Of a DNA stretch of 64,000 nucleotides, positions 8,443 through 18,259 are shown one piece after another. The notes beneath the pieces are model-generated. The model ran no database searches, was not told where the DNA came from, and saw only the letters and a list, made by a program, of their open reading frames with translations. The translations under genes were made by a program, and so were the position numbers. The DNA comes from Bifidobacterium asteroides DSM 20089 (lineage in GTDB: Bacteria > Actinomycetota > Actinomycetes > Actinomycetales > Bifidobacteriaceae), in NCBI RefSeq assembly GCF_002715865.1, contig NZ_CP017696.1:1054001-1118000 (forward strand), given 5' to 3'. Each line of letters begins with the position of its first letter. Within the stretch, counting starts at the first letter, position 1.

Positions 8443-9822
8443 CTAGCCGCGCGCCGGGAAGAGACCCTCTAGATCGCCGCGCTCCAGGGCCAGCCGGTAG
8501 AGGTGGGCGAAGACCCTGTCCCCGTGCAGGCCGTCGTGCTCGAACTCGTTGGTCACCCAGGCATGGGCGCGACCCACGCGCGAGAGGGTGTCCAGCTGGA
8601 GTTCCGAGGGCACATAGAGGTCGTCGGCATAGACCGCGGCCTGCAGGGGAACCTGATTGTCGGCCAGACGGTCTGGATCGTACAGGTGGCCCCAGGAACC
8701 CTCCTCCATGAGCTGGCTGACCGCAGGGCCGAAGGGGCGCAGGGCCGCCTCCTGCTCGAACATCCAGGGGAAGATCGCCTCACCGGTGAACATGAGAGGA
8801 CGGGCGGCGGTGTCGAATTCAGGACGGGCATCGCGCACCCGCTGCGCAGCCCAGCGCAGGGGTTCGCAGTCCCCATCGGCGTAGATGAACTCCTGCAGGG
8901 GCCAGTAGAGCGGTGTGACGGCAGTGGCCGCCCGCACCCCCTCCAGGAAGGCCTGCGAGAGGATGGCCCGGGAGCTGCTGGCGCCGGAAGCGGGCAGGCT
9001 GCCGTCCCCGTCCAGGAAGGCTGTGTCCAGCAGCCAATGGAGGCGCTCGAACCCGCCGCTCTTGCCCAGGTCGGCGCCCAGGGTCTGCAGCCGCTCCACG
9101 CTCAGGGGGTCGCCGCCGGGCAGGACCACATCGCCCTGGGCCAGGCGGTCGGCAATGGCCGCCACACGGTCTTGGTCCCCCGGATAGCGCTGGTAGAAGG
9201 TCTGGGACCGCTGGGCCATTTTGGTGAAGGTATGGGAGTAGAGCTCATAGGCATCAGCAGGGATATGCGGCACGCCCCCGGTAGTAAAAGCCGCAGCAAT
9301 ACCTTCGGGGAAGTTCGACAGGTAGGCCATGGTCAGGAAGCCGCCGAAACTCTGCCCAAGGGTCACCCAGGGACGGCCGGCGAAGACCGTGCGACGCAGG
9401 TGCTCGAAGTCCCGGATGATGGAGTCGGCCAGAAAATGCTTCAGACAGTCGGCCTGGGCCCGTGGCTCTCCTAGGAAGGCCATGGTGGAGCCGTCGATGG
9501 CGTTGGACCGGCCCGTACCCCGCTGGTCGGGCAGGACAATGCGGAAGTGGCGCAGGGCCTCAGGCATCCACCCGTCGGCGGTGGCGTTCAGCGGCCGTGG
9601 GGCGCCCGAGCCTGGTCCGCCCTGCAGGTAGACCAGCAGCGGCAGGTCATCGTGGATGTGCTCGGGGGCGCAGACCACGCGGTAGAAGCAGCGGATGACC
9701 GCCTGGTCCGAATGATCTTCGGCTCGCCAGACGCCAGGTTCACTGCCCGCCCAGTCCAAGGGAACGGGGATGGACCCCTCCCGAACGTAGAGTCCCGGCA
9801 GATAGTATCCCTGGTTGGTCAT
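8443..9822 (-). CDS. Proline iminopeptidase-like alpha/beta hydrolase (S33 family)
   Basis: About 459 residues from the ATG at 9822, chosen because AAGGAG stands seven bases upstream and the protein then begins MTNQGYYLPG. YLQGGPGSGAPRPL gives the HGGPG-type oxyanion loop of S33 peptidases, DQRGTGRS follows, and GQSFGGFLT carries the nucleophile Ser. The C-terminal NEFEHDGLHGDRVF provides a His. S33 enzymes release N-terminal proline from peptides; the adjacent proC fits a role in proline recycling. The protein is cytosolic with no signal peptide. Confidence 0.88.
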   Translation of the reverse strand: MTNQGYYLPGLYVREGSIPVPLDWAGSEPGVWRAEDHSDQAVIRCFYRVVCAPEHIHDDLPLLVYLQGGPGSGAPRPLNATADGWMPEALRHFRIVLPDQRGTGRSNAIDGSTMAFLGEPRAQADCLKHFLADSIIRDFEHLRRTVFAGRPWVTLGQSFGGFLTMAYLSNFPEGIAAAFTTGGVPHIPADAYELYSHTFTKMAQRSQTFYQRYPGDQDRVAAIADRLAQGDVVLPGGDPLSVERLQTLGADLGKSGGFERLHWLLDTAFLDGDGSLPASGASSSRAILSQAFLEGVRAATAVTPLYWPLQEFIYADGDCEPLRWAAQRVRDARPEFDTAARPLMFTGEAIFPWMFEQEAALRPFGPAVSQLMEEGSWGHLYDPDRLADNQVPLQAAVYADDLYVPSELQLDTLSRVGRAHAWVTNEFEHDGLHGDRVFAHLYRLALERGDLEGLFPARG

Positions 9823-9880
9823 ACGCTGGCTCCTTTCTTTGAGGTCAGTCGGGTTCATTGTCGCCGGGCGGTTGGACCTG

Positions 9881-10067
9881 GCTTGTGTGCTGTTGGCGGG
9901 CTGGGTGGTACGGTGAGAGGCGGGGCGTCGCAAAACGGCTGGCTTCCGCCAGGATTCGCGCAATTTGATACAGATCTGGCGCTTGCAGGCAGAAAGACTT
10001 TCCGACAGTCAGAACTTTAAGGGGCAAGTGGCGCTGATTTTGCATGTTGTCGGTGGGAGGTTTTTTC
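9881..10067 (+). promoter_or_regulatory. Conserved leader of surface-protein gene A
   Basis: The block from TGTGCTGTTGGCGGG to the start codon aligns with the leaders of copies B (from about 13958) and C (from about 18065). Shared marks are GGGTGGTA-GGTGA, ACGGCTGGCTTC-like and TTTCCGACAG-like segments. The conservation extends beyond coding sequence, so each gene probably has its own promoter. A GGGAGG ribosome binding site stands at 10055-10060. Exact -35 and -10 boxes are not clear. Confidence 0.45.
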
Positions 10068-13000
10068 ATGCATCTGGTTTCCCGTCTGCGTCGTGCATCG
10101 GCGACGACGATCGTCCTGCTGGGTCTGCTTGCGGGCCTGGGCATCGCATCCGCCCAAGCTGACGCTCCTATCCTTGATCGTCAGACCCCTCGCGTATCTG
10201 ACGGGACCTCCGCCACTCTCCCCAACAACGCAACCAGCACCCCACTTTCCTCACCTTCACCAATACAAACCACCACACCATTAAGCACCACGCCAGGCAC
10301 CCCGTCACCAGCCACCCCGTCACCGCCGACGGGAACACCTGACAGCGCGGGCCCCTCTCCGGCCAAGCCATCCGACAAGACGGACGAGCAGGCCGCGTAC
10401 ACGGTGCGCTTCGACCCGGCCGACGGCAGCACGCCCACCCAGGAGACCGTGAAGACCGGCGCCCTCGCCACGCCCCCACAGCAGAACCCGCAACGTCCCG
10501 GCTTCCGGTTCGGCGGGTGGACCCATGACGGCCGGCCCTACGACTTCCGGACCCCCGTCCTGCAGGACACGACCCTGAAAGCCCAATGGTCGAAGACCAC
10601 GGACTGGACGCTGAGCCCGGACCACGGGCCCGCCACCGGCACCAGGCTGACCATCAAGCCACCCAGCCCGCAGGAGCCCTGCTATGTCAACGTCCAAGCC
10701 GCAGGAGAGCAGATCCTCGGCCTGACCGGCGACGGCCGCATCCACACCTGGACACAGGACCACACACCCAAGCAGGTGCCCTCCCCCGCCCGGGCTCCCG
10801 CCGGGTTCCGTTACCTGCAGGCCGCGGCAGGCAGCCGCCGGCAGGCCGCAATCGGATCCGACCAGCGGATCTACACCTGGGACAGCCAACAACCCGCGCC
10901 CACGCTCCTCGACACCGGCCCAGACACCCTGTTCACCAGCATCAGCATCAACGACGACCGGCTCCTGGCCGTGGACCGCCAAGGACAGGTCCACACCTAC
11001 CAGGCCAGCGACGCCGACAGCCGGAATCCGAAACCGAAACCCCTGGAGCAGGCCACGACCGGCCTGCCCGGACAGGCGCAGGCCGTCCTTGCCGTAGCCT
11101 CCGCCAGCCGGACCCTCATCGTGGACGCGGACGGGCAAGCCTGGGCATGGAATATGAACAACACGGTAAAAGCCAAGCCTGAACGTATCAGGCAGGAACG
11201 GGGCACGCGAACCGTCCAGGCCCAGGCCCTCAACCAGGGATTCCTCCTCCTGGACGCGAACGGGCAAGCCTGGTACCTGGCCGACAGCACAACAAAACCG
11301 ACATCCGTCAGCCTGCCGGAAGGCATGAAAGCCGGCCTGATCACCACCAACAAGGACCAGGCCATCATCACCGACAAGGAGGGCCGCGTCTGGGCATGGA
11401 AGCCCGGCGGAACCCCCGTCCGGGCGGACAACAGCAGCCAGCCATACACGCAGGCCGTCCTTGCAGACGGCAGGATCACCGCCGTCAGCAGGCAGGGCAG
11501 CATGTTCACGTGGGGCCTGGACGGGCAGGGCCGGCCCGGCAAGCCCGTCAGGCGCGACACCATCTCCGAGTCAACCCTGCAATCAGCCAGCATGGACGGC
11601 CAGCCGCTGACACCCGACAAGACCGGCGACGCCTGGCAGACGGAGGTTCCCGCACGCCAACCCGGACAAGCCACCATCACCATCACCGGCAAAGAAGACA
11701 ACCGGCCCTTCACAAGAAGCCTTACGTACACGGTCGACCAGCCGCTGACACGTGACGTCGAGCCACGATCCACATTTACGGTCCGATTCGACACGGGCGG
11801 AGGAAACCCCGGACCAGCAGACCAGCATTTCCCCGCCCCGTACGGCAGGGTGAAGCGGCCCTCCCCCGACCCTATGCGCGAAGGCTATCTGTTCGACGGG
11901 TGGTTCACCGGGCAGGCCGCCTACGATTTCAGCAGGCCCGTCGACAAGGACCTGACCCTGACCGCCAAGTGGACCGAAAGCCGGAACAGCACGTGGAGCA
12001 TCAGCCCGGACAAGGGCAGCCAGCTGGGCAACGAGGCCACGACCATCACCCCGCCGGACAGCGCCAGGCGAGGCATCAGGTTCAGCCAGATCAGCGGATC
12101 AAAATACAACGGTGACCCTACCTATGGTTTTTCCTTGGCGGTGGGCAGCGACGGGAACGCCTACGCCTGGGGATACAACAGGTATGGCCAGCTCGGCGAC
12201 GGGACGACCACCACCCGGACCACGCCGGTCAAGGTCAGCAAGCCTGTAGGCGCGCCGACGGATTTCACCTATGTGCAGGTCAGCGGTGGATACTACCATT
12301 CGCTGGCCATCGGCAGCGACGGATACGCATACGCCTGGGGACGCAGTGACTCTGGCCAGCTCGGCAACAACACCACAACAGCATATTCAACTGTTCCTGT
12401 GCGCGTGCGCGACCCCAGCAGCCCCACTGATAAGAACAAAGGGCTGAAAGCCATACAGGTCAGCGCCGGAGGCGATCATTCGCTCGCCGTGGGCAGCGAC
12501 GGGAACGCCTACGCCTGGGGAAGCAACGGCAGTGGCCAGCTTGGCGACGGGACGTACACCACCCGGACTACGCCGGTCAAGGTCAGCAAGCCTGCAGACG
12601 CGCCGACGAACTTCACCTACGTGCAGGTCAGCGGCGGATACAATGATTCGCTGGCCATCGACAGCGACGGGAACGCCTACGGCTGCGGAGACAACACCTA
12701 CGGCAAGCTGGGCGACGGGACAAGCACCAGCCGGGCTATGCTGGTCAAGGTGAGCAAGCCTGCAGACGCGCCGACGGATTTCATCTACATGCAGATCAGC
12801 GCCGGAGCCGGTCATTCGCTGGCCGTGGGCAGCGACGGATACGCCTACGCCTGGGGACGCAGTGACTCTGGCCAGCTCGGCAACAACACTAGCGGCTTCG
12901 GTGCGCATTCGTCTGTTCCTGTGCGCGTGCGCGACCCCAGCAGCCCCACTGACGAGAACAAAGGGCTGAAAGCCACACAGGTGAGTGGCGGAGGGGATCA

Positions 13001-13628
13001 TTCGCTCGCCGTGGGCAGCGACGGATACGTATACGCCTGGGGAATCAACAACTATGGCCAGCTCGGCAACAACACCACAAGCGGCTCCACTGCGAATCCT
13101 GTTCCTGTACACGTGCGCGACCCTGCCAATTCCGCTGACACGAGCAAAGGGCTTCAAGCCACACAGGTCAAAGTCGGATACGATTTTTCATTGGCCATGG
13201 GCAGCGACGGGAACGCCTACGCCTGGGGTGCCAACGGCAATGGCCAGCTCGGCAACGACACCACAAACACCAAGTTGGTTCCGGTGCCGGTGGTGTTCAA
13301 CCTGCAGCTGGTAATCACTGGTGTCAAGTTCGACACCGATTCCGGCACGAACCTGACGCGCGGCGATGGCAGCAGCGTGATCGTGACTACGCCTGCGCAC
13401 GCGCCTGGCATGGTCACGGTCAGCGTGAACTACACGCTGGGCGGCACACCCCAAAAACCGGACACCTCCCTCAGATACACGTACACGCCTTTAGGCGTGC
13501 TCCCCAAAGCCGGAGGGGAAGGCATCCTGCTGGCCCTGGCCACCGGCATGACCGGCATGGGCGGGGTCCTGGCATCCCGCCGCCACAGAGGAGAAACACG
13601 CCAACTGTTTCACGCTTCGCACGAGTAA
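10068..13628 (+). CDS. RCC1-repeat surface protein A (in frame, poly-G tract lost)
   Basis: A 1,186-residue cell-wall protein. A signal peptide (residues 1-34, ending AQADA) is followed by a Pro/Ser/Thr linker, a first InlB-type B repeat at about 111-177 ([10 protein letters not shown]...GGWTHDGRPYDF...LKAQW), an RCC1-like region at about 205-535, a second B repeat at about 570-640, and a run of RCC1 blades at about 684-1080 ([21 protein letters not shown]). The C-terminus has LPKAG near 1145, a hydrophobic helix and an RRHRGE tail, as for a sortase substrate. Where paralogues carry poly-G, this copy reads CTT GAT CGT CAG and stays in frame, and the out-of-frame TAG of the other copies is TAT here. 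Adhesion or ligand binding is inferred. Confidence 0.88.
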   Translation: MHLVSRLRRASATTIVLLGLLAGLGIASAQADAPILDRQTPRVSDGTSATLPNNATSTPLSSPSPIQTTTPLSTTPGTPSPATPSPPTGTPDSAGPSPAKPSDKTDEQAAYTVRFDPADGSTPTQETVKTGALATPPQQNPQRPGFRFGGWTHDGRPYDFRTPVLQDTTLKAQWSKTTDWTLSPDHGPATGTRLTIKPPSPQEPCYVNVQAAGEQILGLTGDGRIHTWTQDHTPKQVPSPARAPAGFRYLQAAAGSRRQAAIGSDQRIYTWDSQQPAPTLLDTGPDTLFTSISINDDRLLAVDRQGQVHTYQASDADSRNPKPKPLEQATTGLPGQAQAVLAVASASRTLIVDADGQAWAWNMNNTVKAKPERIRQERGTRTVQAQALNQGFLLLDANGQAWYLADSTTKPTSVSLPEGMKAGLITTNKDQAIITDKEGRVWAWKPGGTPVRADNSSQPYTQAVLADGRITAVSRQGSMFTWGLDGQGRPGKPVRRDTISESTLQSASMDGQPLTPDKTGDAWQTEVPARQPGQATITITGKEDNRPFTRSLTYTVDQPLTRDVEPRSTFTVRFDTGGGNPGPADQHFPAPYGRVKRPSPDPMREGYLFDGWFTGQAAYDFSRPVDKDLTLTAKWTESRNSTWSISPDKGSQLGNEATTITPPDSARRGIRFSQISGSKYNGDPTYGFSLAVGSDGNAYAWGYNRYGQLGDGTTTTRTTPVKVSKPVGAPTDFTYVQVSGGYYHSLAIGSDGYAYAWGRSDSGQLGNNTTTAYSTVPVRVRDPSSPTDKNKGLKAIQVSAGGDHSLAVGSDGNAYAWGSNGSGQLGDGTYTTRTTPVKVSKPADAPTNFTYVQVSGGYNDSLAIDSDGNAYGCGDNTYGKLGDGTSTSRAMLVKVSKPADAPTDFIYMQISAGAGHSLAVGSDGYAYAWGRSDSGQLGNNTSGFGAHSSVPVRVRDPSSPTDENKGLKATQVSGGGDHSLAVGSDGYVYAWGINNYGQLGNNTTSGSTANPVPVHVRDPANSADTSKGLQATQVKVGYDFSLAMGSDGNAYAWGANGNGQLGNDTTNTKLVPVPVVFNLQLVITGVKFDTDSGTNLTRGDGSSVIVTTPAHAPGMVTVSVNYTLGGTPQKPDTSLRYTYTPLGVLPKAGGEGILLALATGMTGMGGVLASRRHRGETRQLFHASHE

Positions 13629-13675
13629 GACAGGACAGGCGGCGTATCAATCCCCCCACCCCCGGCCTTCAACGA

Positions 13676-13740
13676 GGGCGCACGGAGGAATGTCACATTC
13701 AAGGCTTATCCCCAGAGAAGCCGACACTCCTCTTGCGCCT
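13676..13740 (+). terminator. Long stem-loop after gene A
   Basis: GGCGCACGGAGGAATGTC pairs with GACACTCCTCTTGCGCC across a loop containing AAGGCTTATCCCCAGAGAAGCC. Related stem-loops with compensating differences follow copies B, C and D. No strong T-tract follows, so it may stabilise the mRNA end rather than, or as well as, terminate transcription. Confidence 0.65.
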
Positions 13741-13954
13741 CCACCACCATACTACCGTCGACTGCTATTGACAGGAATAGAAAGCAAGTGTGCATGCCCC
13801 GCCTCTGCCCTTAACAGGGATAAACTCGGGCAGACCGATTAAGGAGCATAGAACCCCCAAGTCCGCTCGGTTTTCGTCTGTGCTCCCGGTTTCGGATAAT
13901 TGCTGGAAACAAACGCTTTTCCTCAACCAAAAATCCATTGTCGTCGGTGAATGA

Positions 13955-14153
13955 CTTGGCTTGTGAGTTATAGGCGAGCTGGGTGGTAGGGTGAAAAGCG
14001 GGGAATGTCGAGAAGACGACTGGCTTTCGTCTTGGCTCCTGCAACGTAACGCAGAGCTGGTGTTGAGCTATGGGCGGCTTTCCGACAAGAAGAACTTTGG
14101 ATAGGCAGGCGGTGTTGATACCGCTTGGTGTTTGGTGAAGGGGTTTTGGTTTC
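13955..14153 (+). promoter_or_regulatory. Conserved leader of surface-protein gene B
   Basis: This block is homologous to the leaders of copies A and C, with GGGTGGTAGGGTGAAAAGCG shared with copy C. It ends in GAAGGGG upstream of the ATG at 14154. The rest of the 13.6-14.15 kb gap holds the stem-loop of gene A and no gene. Confidence 0.45.
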
Positions 14154-17100
14154 ATGCTTCTGGTTTCCCGTCTGCGTCGCATCATGGCGATGATGATCGT
14201 CCTGCTGGGCCTGCTGGCAGGCCTGGGCGTCGCATCCGCCCAGGCGGACGCTCCCATGCTCACCGGGGGGGGGGGGGTCGTCAGACCCCTCGCGTAGCTG
14301 AGCAAACCCCCGGCATTCTCCCCAGCAACGCAACCAGCACAACACTGCCCACACCATCACCGCTGACACCTTCCTCGCCGTTAAGCACCACCACACCGAA
14401 ACCGGAGACCCCGTCATCGCAGACGGGCACGCCTGACGACACAGGATCCGCTTCAACCAAGCCATCCGATAAGACGGATGATCAAACTTCGCATGTGGTG
14501 GGCTTCGACCCCGCCGACGGCAGCACACCCACACATGCAAGCGTGAAAACCGGCACCCTCGTCACCCTCCCCTCACAACAGAACCCGCAGCGTCCCGGCT
14601 TCCGGTTCGACGGGTGGACACTCGACGGCCGGCCTTTCGACTTCCGGACCCCCATCCTCCAGGACACCACCCTGAAAGCCCAGTGGACCAAAGCCACGGA
14701 CTGGACACTGAGCCCGGACCACGGACCCGCCACCGGCACTAGGCTGACCATCAGCCCGCCCGACAGGCAGGAACCTCAATTCGCCAGCGTCCAAGCCGCC
14801 GGAGAGCAGTTTATCGGCCTGACAGGCGACGGGCACATCCACACATGGACGCAAGGCAATACACCCAACCAAGTTGCTCTCCCCGCCCATGCCGCTGACG
14901 GGCTCCACAACCTGCAGGCCGCAGCCGGCAGCCGATGGCAGGCAGCACTCGGATCCGACCAGCACATCTACACCTGGACCAGCGGACAAACAACGCCCAC
15001 CATCCTCGACGCCAGCCAGAACACCAGGTTCACCAGCATCAGCATAAACGACGACCGGCTCCTGGCCGTGGACGAGAAAGGACAGGTCCACGCCTTCCAA
15101 AACAGCCAGGCCGACAGCCAGAATCAGAATCTGAAGCCCGCCGAACAGGTGACGCTCAGCCTGCCTGGAAAGACGCAGGCCGTCACCGCCGTCGCCTCCG
15201 GCAGCCAGGCTCTCATCGTGGACGCGGACGGCCAGGCCTGGATCTGGGATGCGAGCAATACCGGCAACATCAAACCTGAACCCATCAAACAGGACCCGGG
15301 AATGCGCACCGTCCAAGCCGCTGCCCTCGACCAAGGATTCCTCCTCCTGGACGCAGAAAGGCAGATCCATTACCTGGCCGACAACACGACCAGCATCACA
15401 GCGGTCAGCCTGCCGGAAAGCAAGAAAGCCAGCCGGATCAGCGCCAACGATAGCCAGGCAATCATCACCGACACAGAAGGCCACCTCTGGGCCTGGAAGC
15501 CCGGCGAAACACCCATGCGTGCCGACAACGGGAACCAGCACTACATACAGGCGGCCGAAGCCGACGGCAGGATCACCGCCATAGACGGGCAAGGCAACTT
15601 GTTCACATGGGGCCTGAACCCTCACAATGATCAGGGCCAGCCAGCAAGAATCGCCACTATAACAACGTTCACACTGGAATCAGCCAGCATGAGCGGCCAG
15701 GCATTGACGCTCAGCAAAACAGACGACACCTGGCAGGTAGAAGCTTCAGCCCACGAGCCCGGACAAGCAACCATCACTATCACCGGCAGACAAGGCGGCC
15801 AGTCCTTCAGCAGCAGCCTCAAGTACACCGTCGACCAGCCGCTATTAAGGGATATCCAACAGGATTCCACCCACACGGTCACCTTCGATACAGCCGGAGG
15901 AAGCCAGGCACCCCAACCCCAGCAAGTCGACTACCCGTACGGTAGGGTGAAGCGGCCCTCCCCCGACCCGATGCGTGCTGGTTACCAGTTCTACGGATGG
16001 TTCATCGACAATGTCGCCTACGACTTCAGCAAGCCTGTAACCAAGGACCTCAGACTTACTGCCCATTGGTCGTCAAACAAGTGGACAATAAGCCCTGATA
16101 CGGGTAGCCAAATCGGCGGTGAAAGGACCACCATTACCCCACCAACCAATACAAACGGTATCAAGTTCAACCAGATCAGCAGCTCAAACACAGGTTCATT
16201 CTCACTGGCCGTGGGCAGCGACGGAAACGCTTACGCCTGGGGAGATAACACGTATGGCCAGCTTGGCGACGGGACGGCCAACAACTCCAGATATACGCCG
16301 ATCAGGGTGAAGACGCCTGATCGCAAGACGTATCCGGACCTGCCGGCGGATTTCACCTATGTGCAGGTCAGCGCCGGAGGCCGGCATTCACTGGCCGTGG
16401 GCAGCGACGGATACGCATACGCCTGGGGAAACAACAACAATGGCCAACTCGGCAACAACACGAAAACGAATTCGTATGTTCCTGTGCGCATACGCGACCC
16501 CGGCAGCCCTACTGACGAGAGCAGAGGACTGAAAGCCATACAGGTCAGCGCCGGATACTGGCATTCGCTGGCCCTGAGCAACGACGGATACGCATACGCC
16601 TGGGGATACGACTGGTATGGCCAACTCGGCAACAACACCAGCGGTTCCAGTGAGTATTCGCCTTTCCCGATACTCGTGCGCAATCCCGACAGCCCCACTG
16701 ATGAAAGCATGGGGCTGAAAACCATACAAGTCAGCGCAGGAAACTTGCATTCGCTCGCTTTGGACAGCAATGGATATGTGTACGCCTGGGGATGGAATAG
16801 CTATGGTCAGCTCGGCGATAACACCAACGACATCTCCGAGGATTCACATTCGGCTTTTCCTGTGCGCGTACGCGACCCCGCCAATCCCTCCGAAACGAAT
16901 ATGGGGCTGAAAGCCATACAGATCAGCGCCGGATACGATCATTCGATGGCCGTGGGCAGCGACGGATACGCCTACGCCTGGGGATGGAACGTCAAGGGCC
17001 AACTCGGCAACAACACCATCAGCGACAGCTACAGTGGGAATCCTGTTCCTGTGCACGTGCGTGACCCCGCTAACCCTACTGATACGAGCAAAGGACTGAA

Positions 17101-17755
17101 AGCCACACAGGTGAGCGCCGGATACTGGCATTCGCTGGCCGTGGGCAGCGACGGATACGCCTACGGCTGGGGATACAACTGGTATGGTCAGCTCGGTAAC
17201 AACACGAAAACGGATTCGTATGTTCCTGTGCCCGTGCGTGACCCCGCCAACCCCACTGACACAAACAAAGGACTGAAAGCCACACAAATCAGCTCCGGAT
17301 ACTGGCATTCGATGGCCGTTGGCAGCGAAGGATATGTGTACGCCTGGGGAAACAACGGAAACGGTCGGCTCGGCGACGGCACTACCAACGGCAAGTTAGC
17401 TCCTGTGTCGGTGGTGTTCAACCTGCAGCCGGTAATCACCGCAGCCAGGTTCGACGCCAGCCCCGGCATGCATCTGATTCCTGTCAGCAACAGCAACAGC
17501 GTCACAGCGCTCACGCCCGCACATCAGCCAGGCACGGTCACGGTCAGCGTGGACTACACGATGGGCGGCTCAGGAAACACGCTGACCGACACATCCCTCA
17601 GATACACATACACGCCTGCAGGCGTGCTCCCCCAGGCCGGCGGTGAGGGCATTCTGCTGGCCCTGGCCACCGGCATGACCGGCATGGGCGGGGTGCTGGC
17701 CTCACGCCGCCACAGGAAAGAAACGCAGCGTTTCCTACATACTTCACACGAGTAA
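14154..17755 (+). CDS. RCC1-repeat surface protein B, phase-variable, OFF as read
   Basis: Second paralogue. The ATG at 14154 starts a signal peptide ([14 protein letters not shown]... ending AQADA) that runs into thirteen G at 14265-14277. With 13 G the frame reaches TAG at 14295-14297 after 47 codons. With 14 or 11 G the signal peptide would join the long downstream frame, which has no stop until 17755, giving about 1,200 residues. The downstream frame holds the same order as copy A: B repeat, RCC1-like region, second B repeat, RCC1 blades, LPQAG, hydrophobic helix and basic tail. The intact downstream frame argues that selection keeps it and that the OFF state is reversible. Confidence 0.87.
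14265..14277 (+). repeat. Poly-G(13) phase-variation tract, gene B
   Basis: Thirteen G start exactly on a codon boundary after ACC, codon 38 of the signal-peptide frame. The downstream CGT CAG ACC frame needs a tract length of 3n+2, so 13 is out of frame by one base. Slipped-strand mispairing would toggle it. Confidence 0.85.
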
Positions 17756-17797
17756 GAAGGCTGGCAGGTGGGCCAACCCCCGTCCACCCGCCTCAAC

Positions 17798-17866
17798 GGG
17801 GGCGCATGGAGGAAAGTGTCATACAAGGCTCTATCCCCAAGGAGCCGACACTCCTCCTGCGCCCCC
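17798..17866 (+). terminator. Long stem-loop after gene B
   Basis: GGGGGCGCATGGAGGAAAGT and the following GTC pair with GACACTCCTCCTGCGCCCCC; the loop again contains AAGGCT...CCCAAGGAGCC. It is homologous to the elements after copies A, C and D. Confidence 0.65.
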
Positions 17867-18062
17867 ACCACACTTCTATCAGCGGAGATACGGGCAAGCT
17901 GCTCTTTTCCAGTCTGAGACAAATATAGACGTGGCCAGACTTGCCAAGGTCAGATGGCTCCAAGTCAGATCAGTTTCAGCACTTGCTTCATGACTTGGCA
18001 TAATTGCTTTGAACAACCGCATTCCCCCAACCTAGGAGAATCATTGTCACCAAGCTGCAGCC

Positions 18063-18259
18063 TCTGGCTTGTGTGTTGTTTGCTGACCGGGTGGTAGGGT
18101 GAAAAGCGGGGAATGTCGAGAAGGCGACTGGCTTCGGTCATGATTCGCATAATCCGATGCAGGGCTGGCATCGATAGGCAGAACAGCTTTTCGACTGGAA
18201 GAATTTTAATATGCAAACGGTGTTGGTTCCGTTTGGTGTTGGTAAGGGGTCTACGAGTG
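18063..18259 (+). promoter_or_regulatory. Conserved leader of surface-protein gene C
   Basis: Homologous to the leaders of copies A and B, sharing TGGCTTGTG, GGGTGGTAGGGTGAAAAGCG and GAATGTCGAGAAG with copy B. It ends near a GGTAAGGGG segment before the ATG at 18260. The remaining bases between 17756 and 18259 hold the gene B stem-loop and no gene. Confidence 0.45.

Noticed and set aside
10320-11267. Long minus-strand frames opposite the surface-protein genes
   Set aside because: They repeat in each paralogue at the same place as mirror frames of the coding strand, with no start signals.
14132-14153. TTG start that would put copy B in frame without the signal peptide
   Set aside because: The ATG at 14154 gives a signal peptide nearly identical to copies A and C; the TTG frame gives an N-terminus with no targeting signal.
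14265-14277. Poly-G tract lengths as mere sequencing error
   Set aside because: Length errors at such tracts are possible, but three paralogues have tracts in the same place with intact frames on both sides, so the switch itself is credible even if exact lengths are not.
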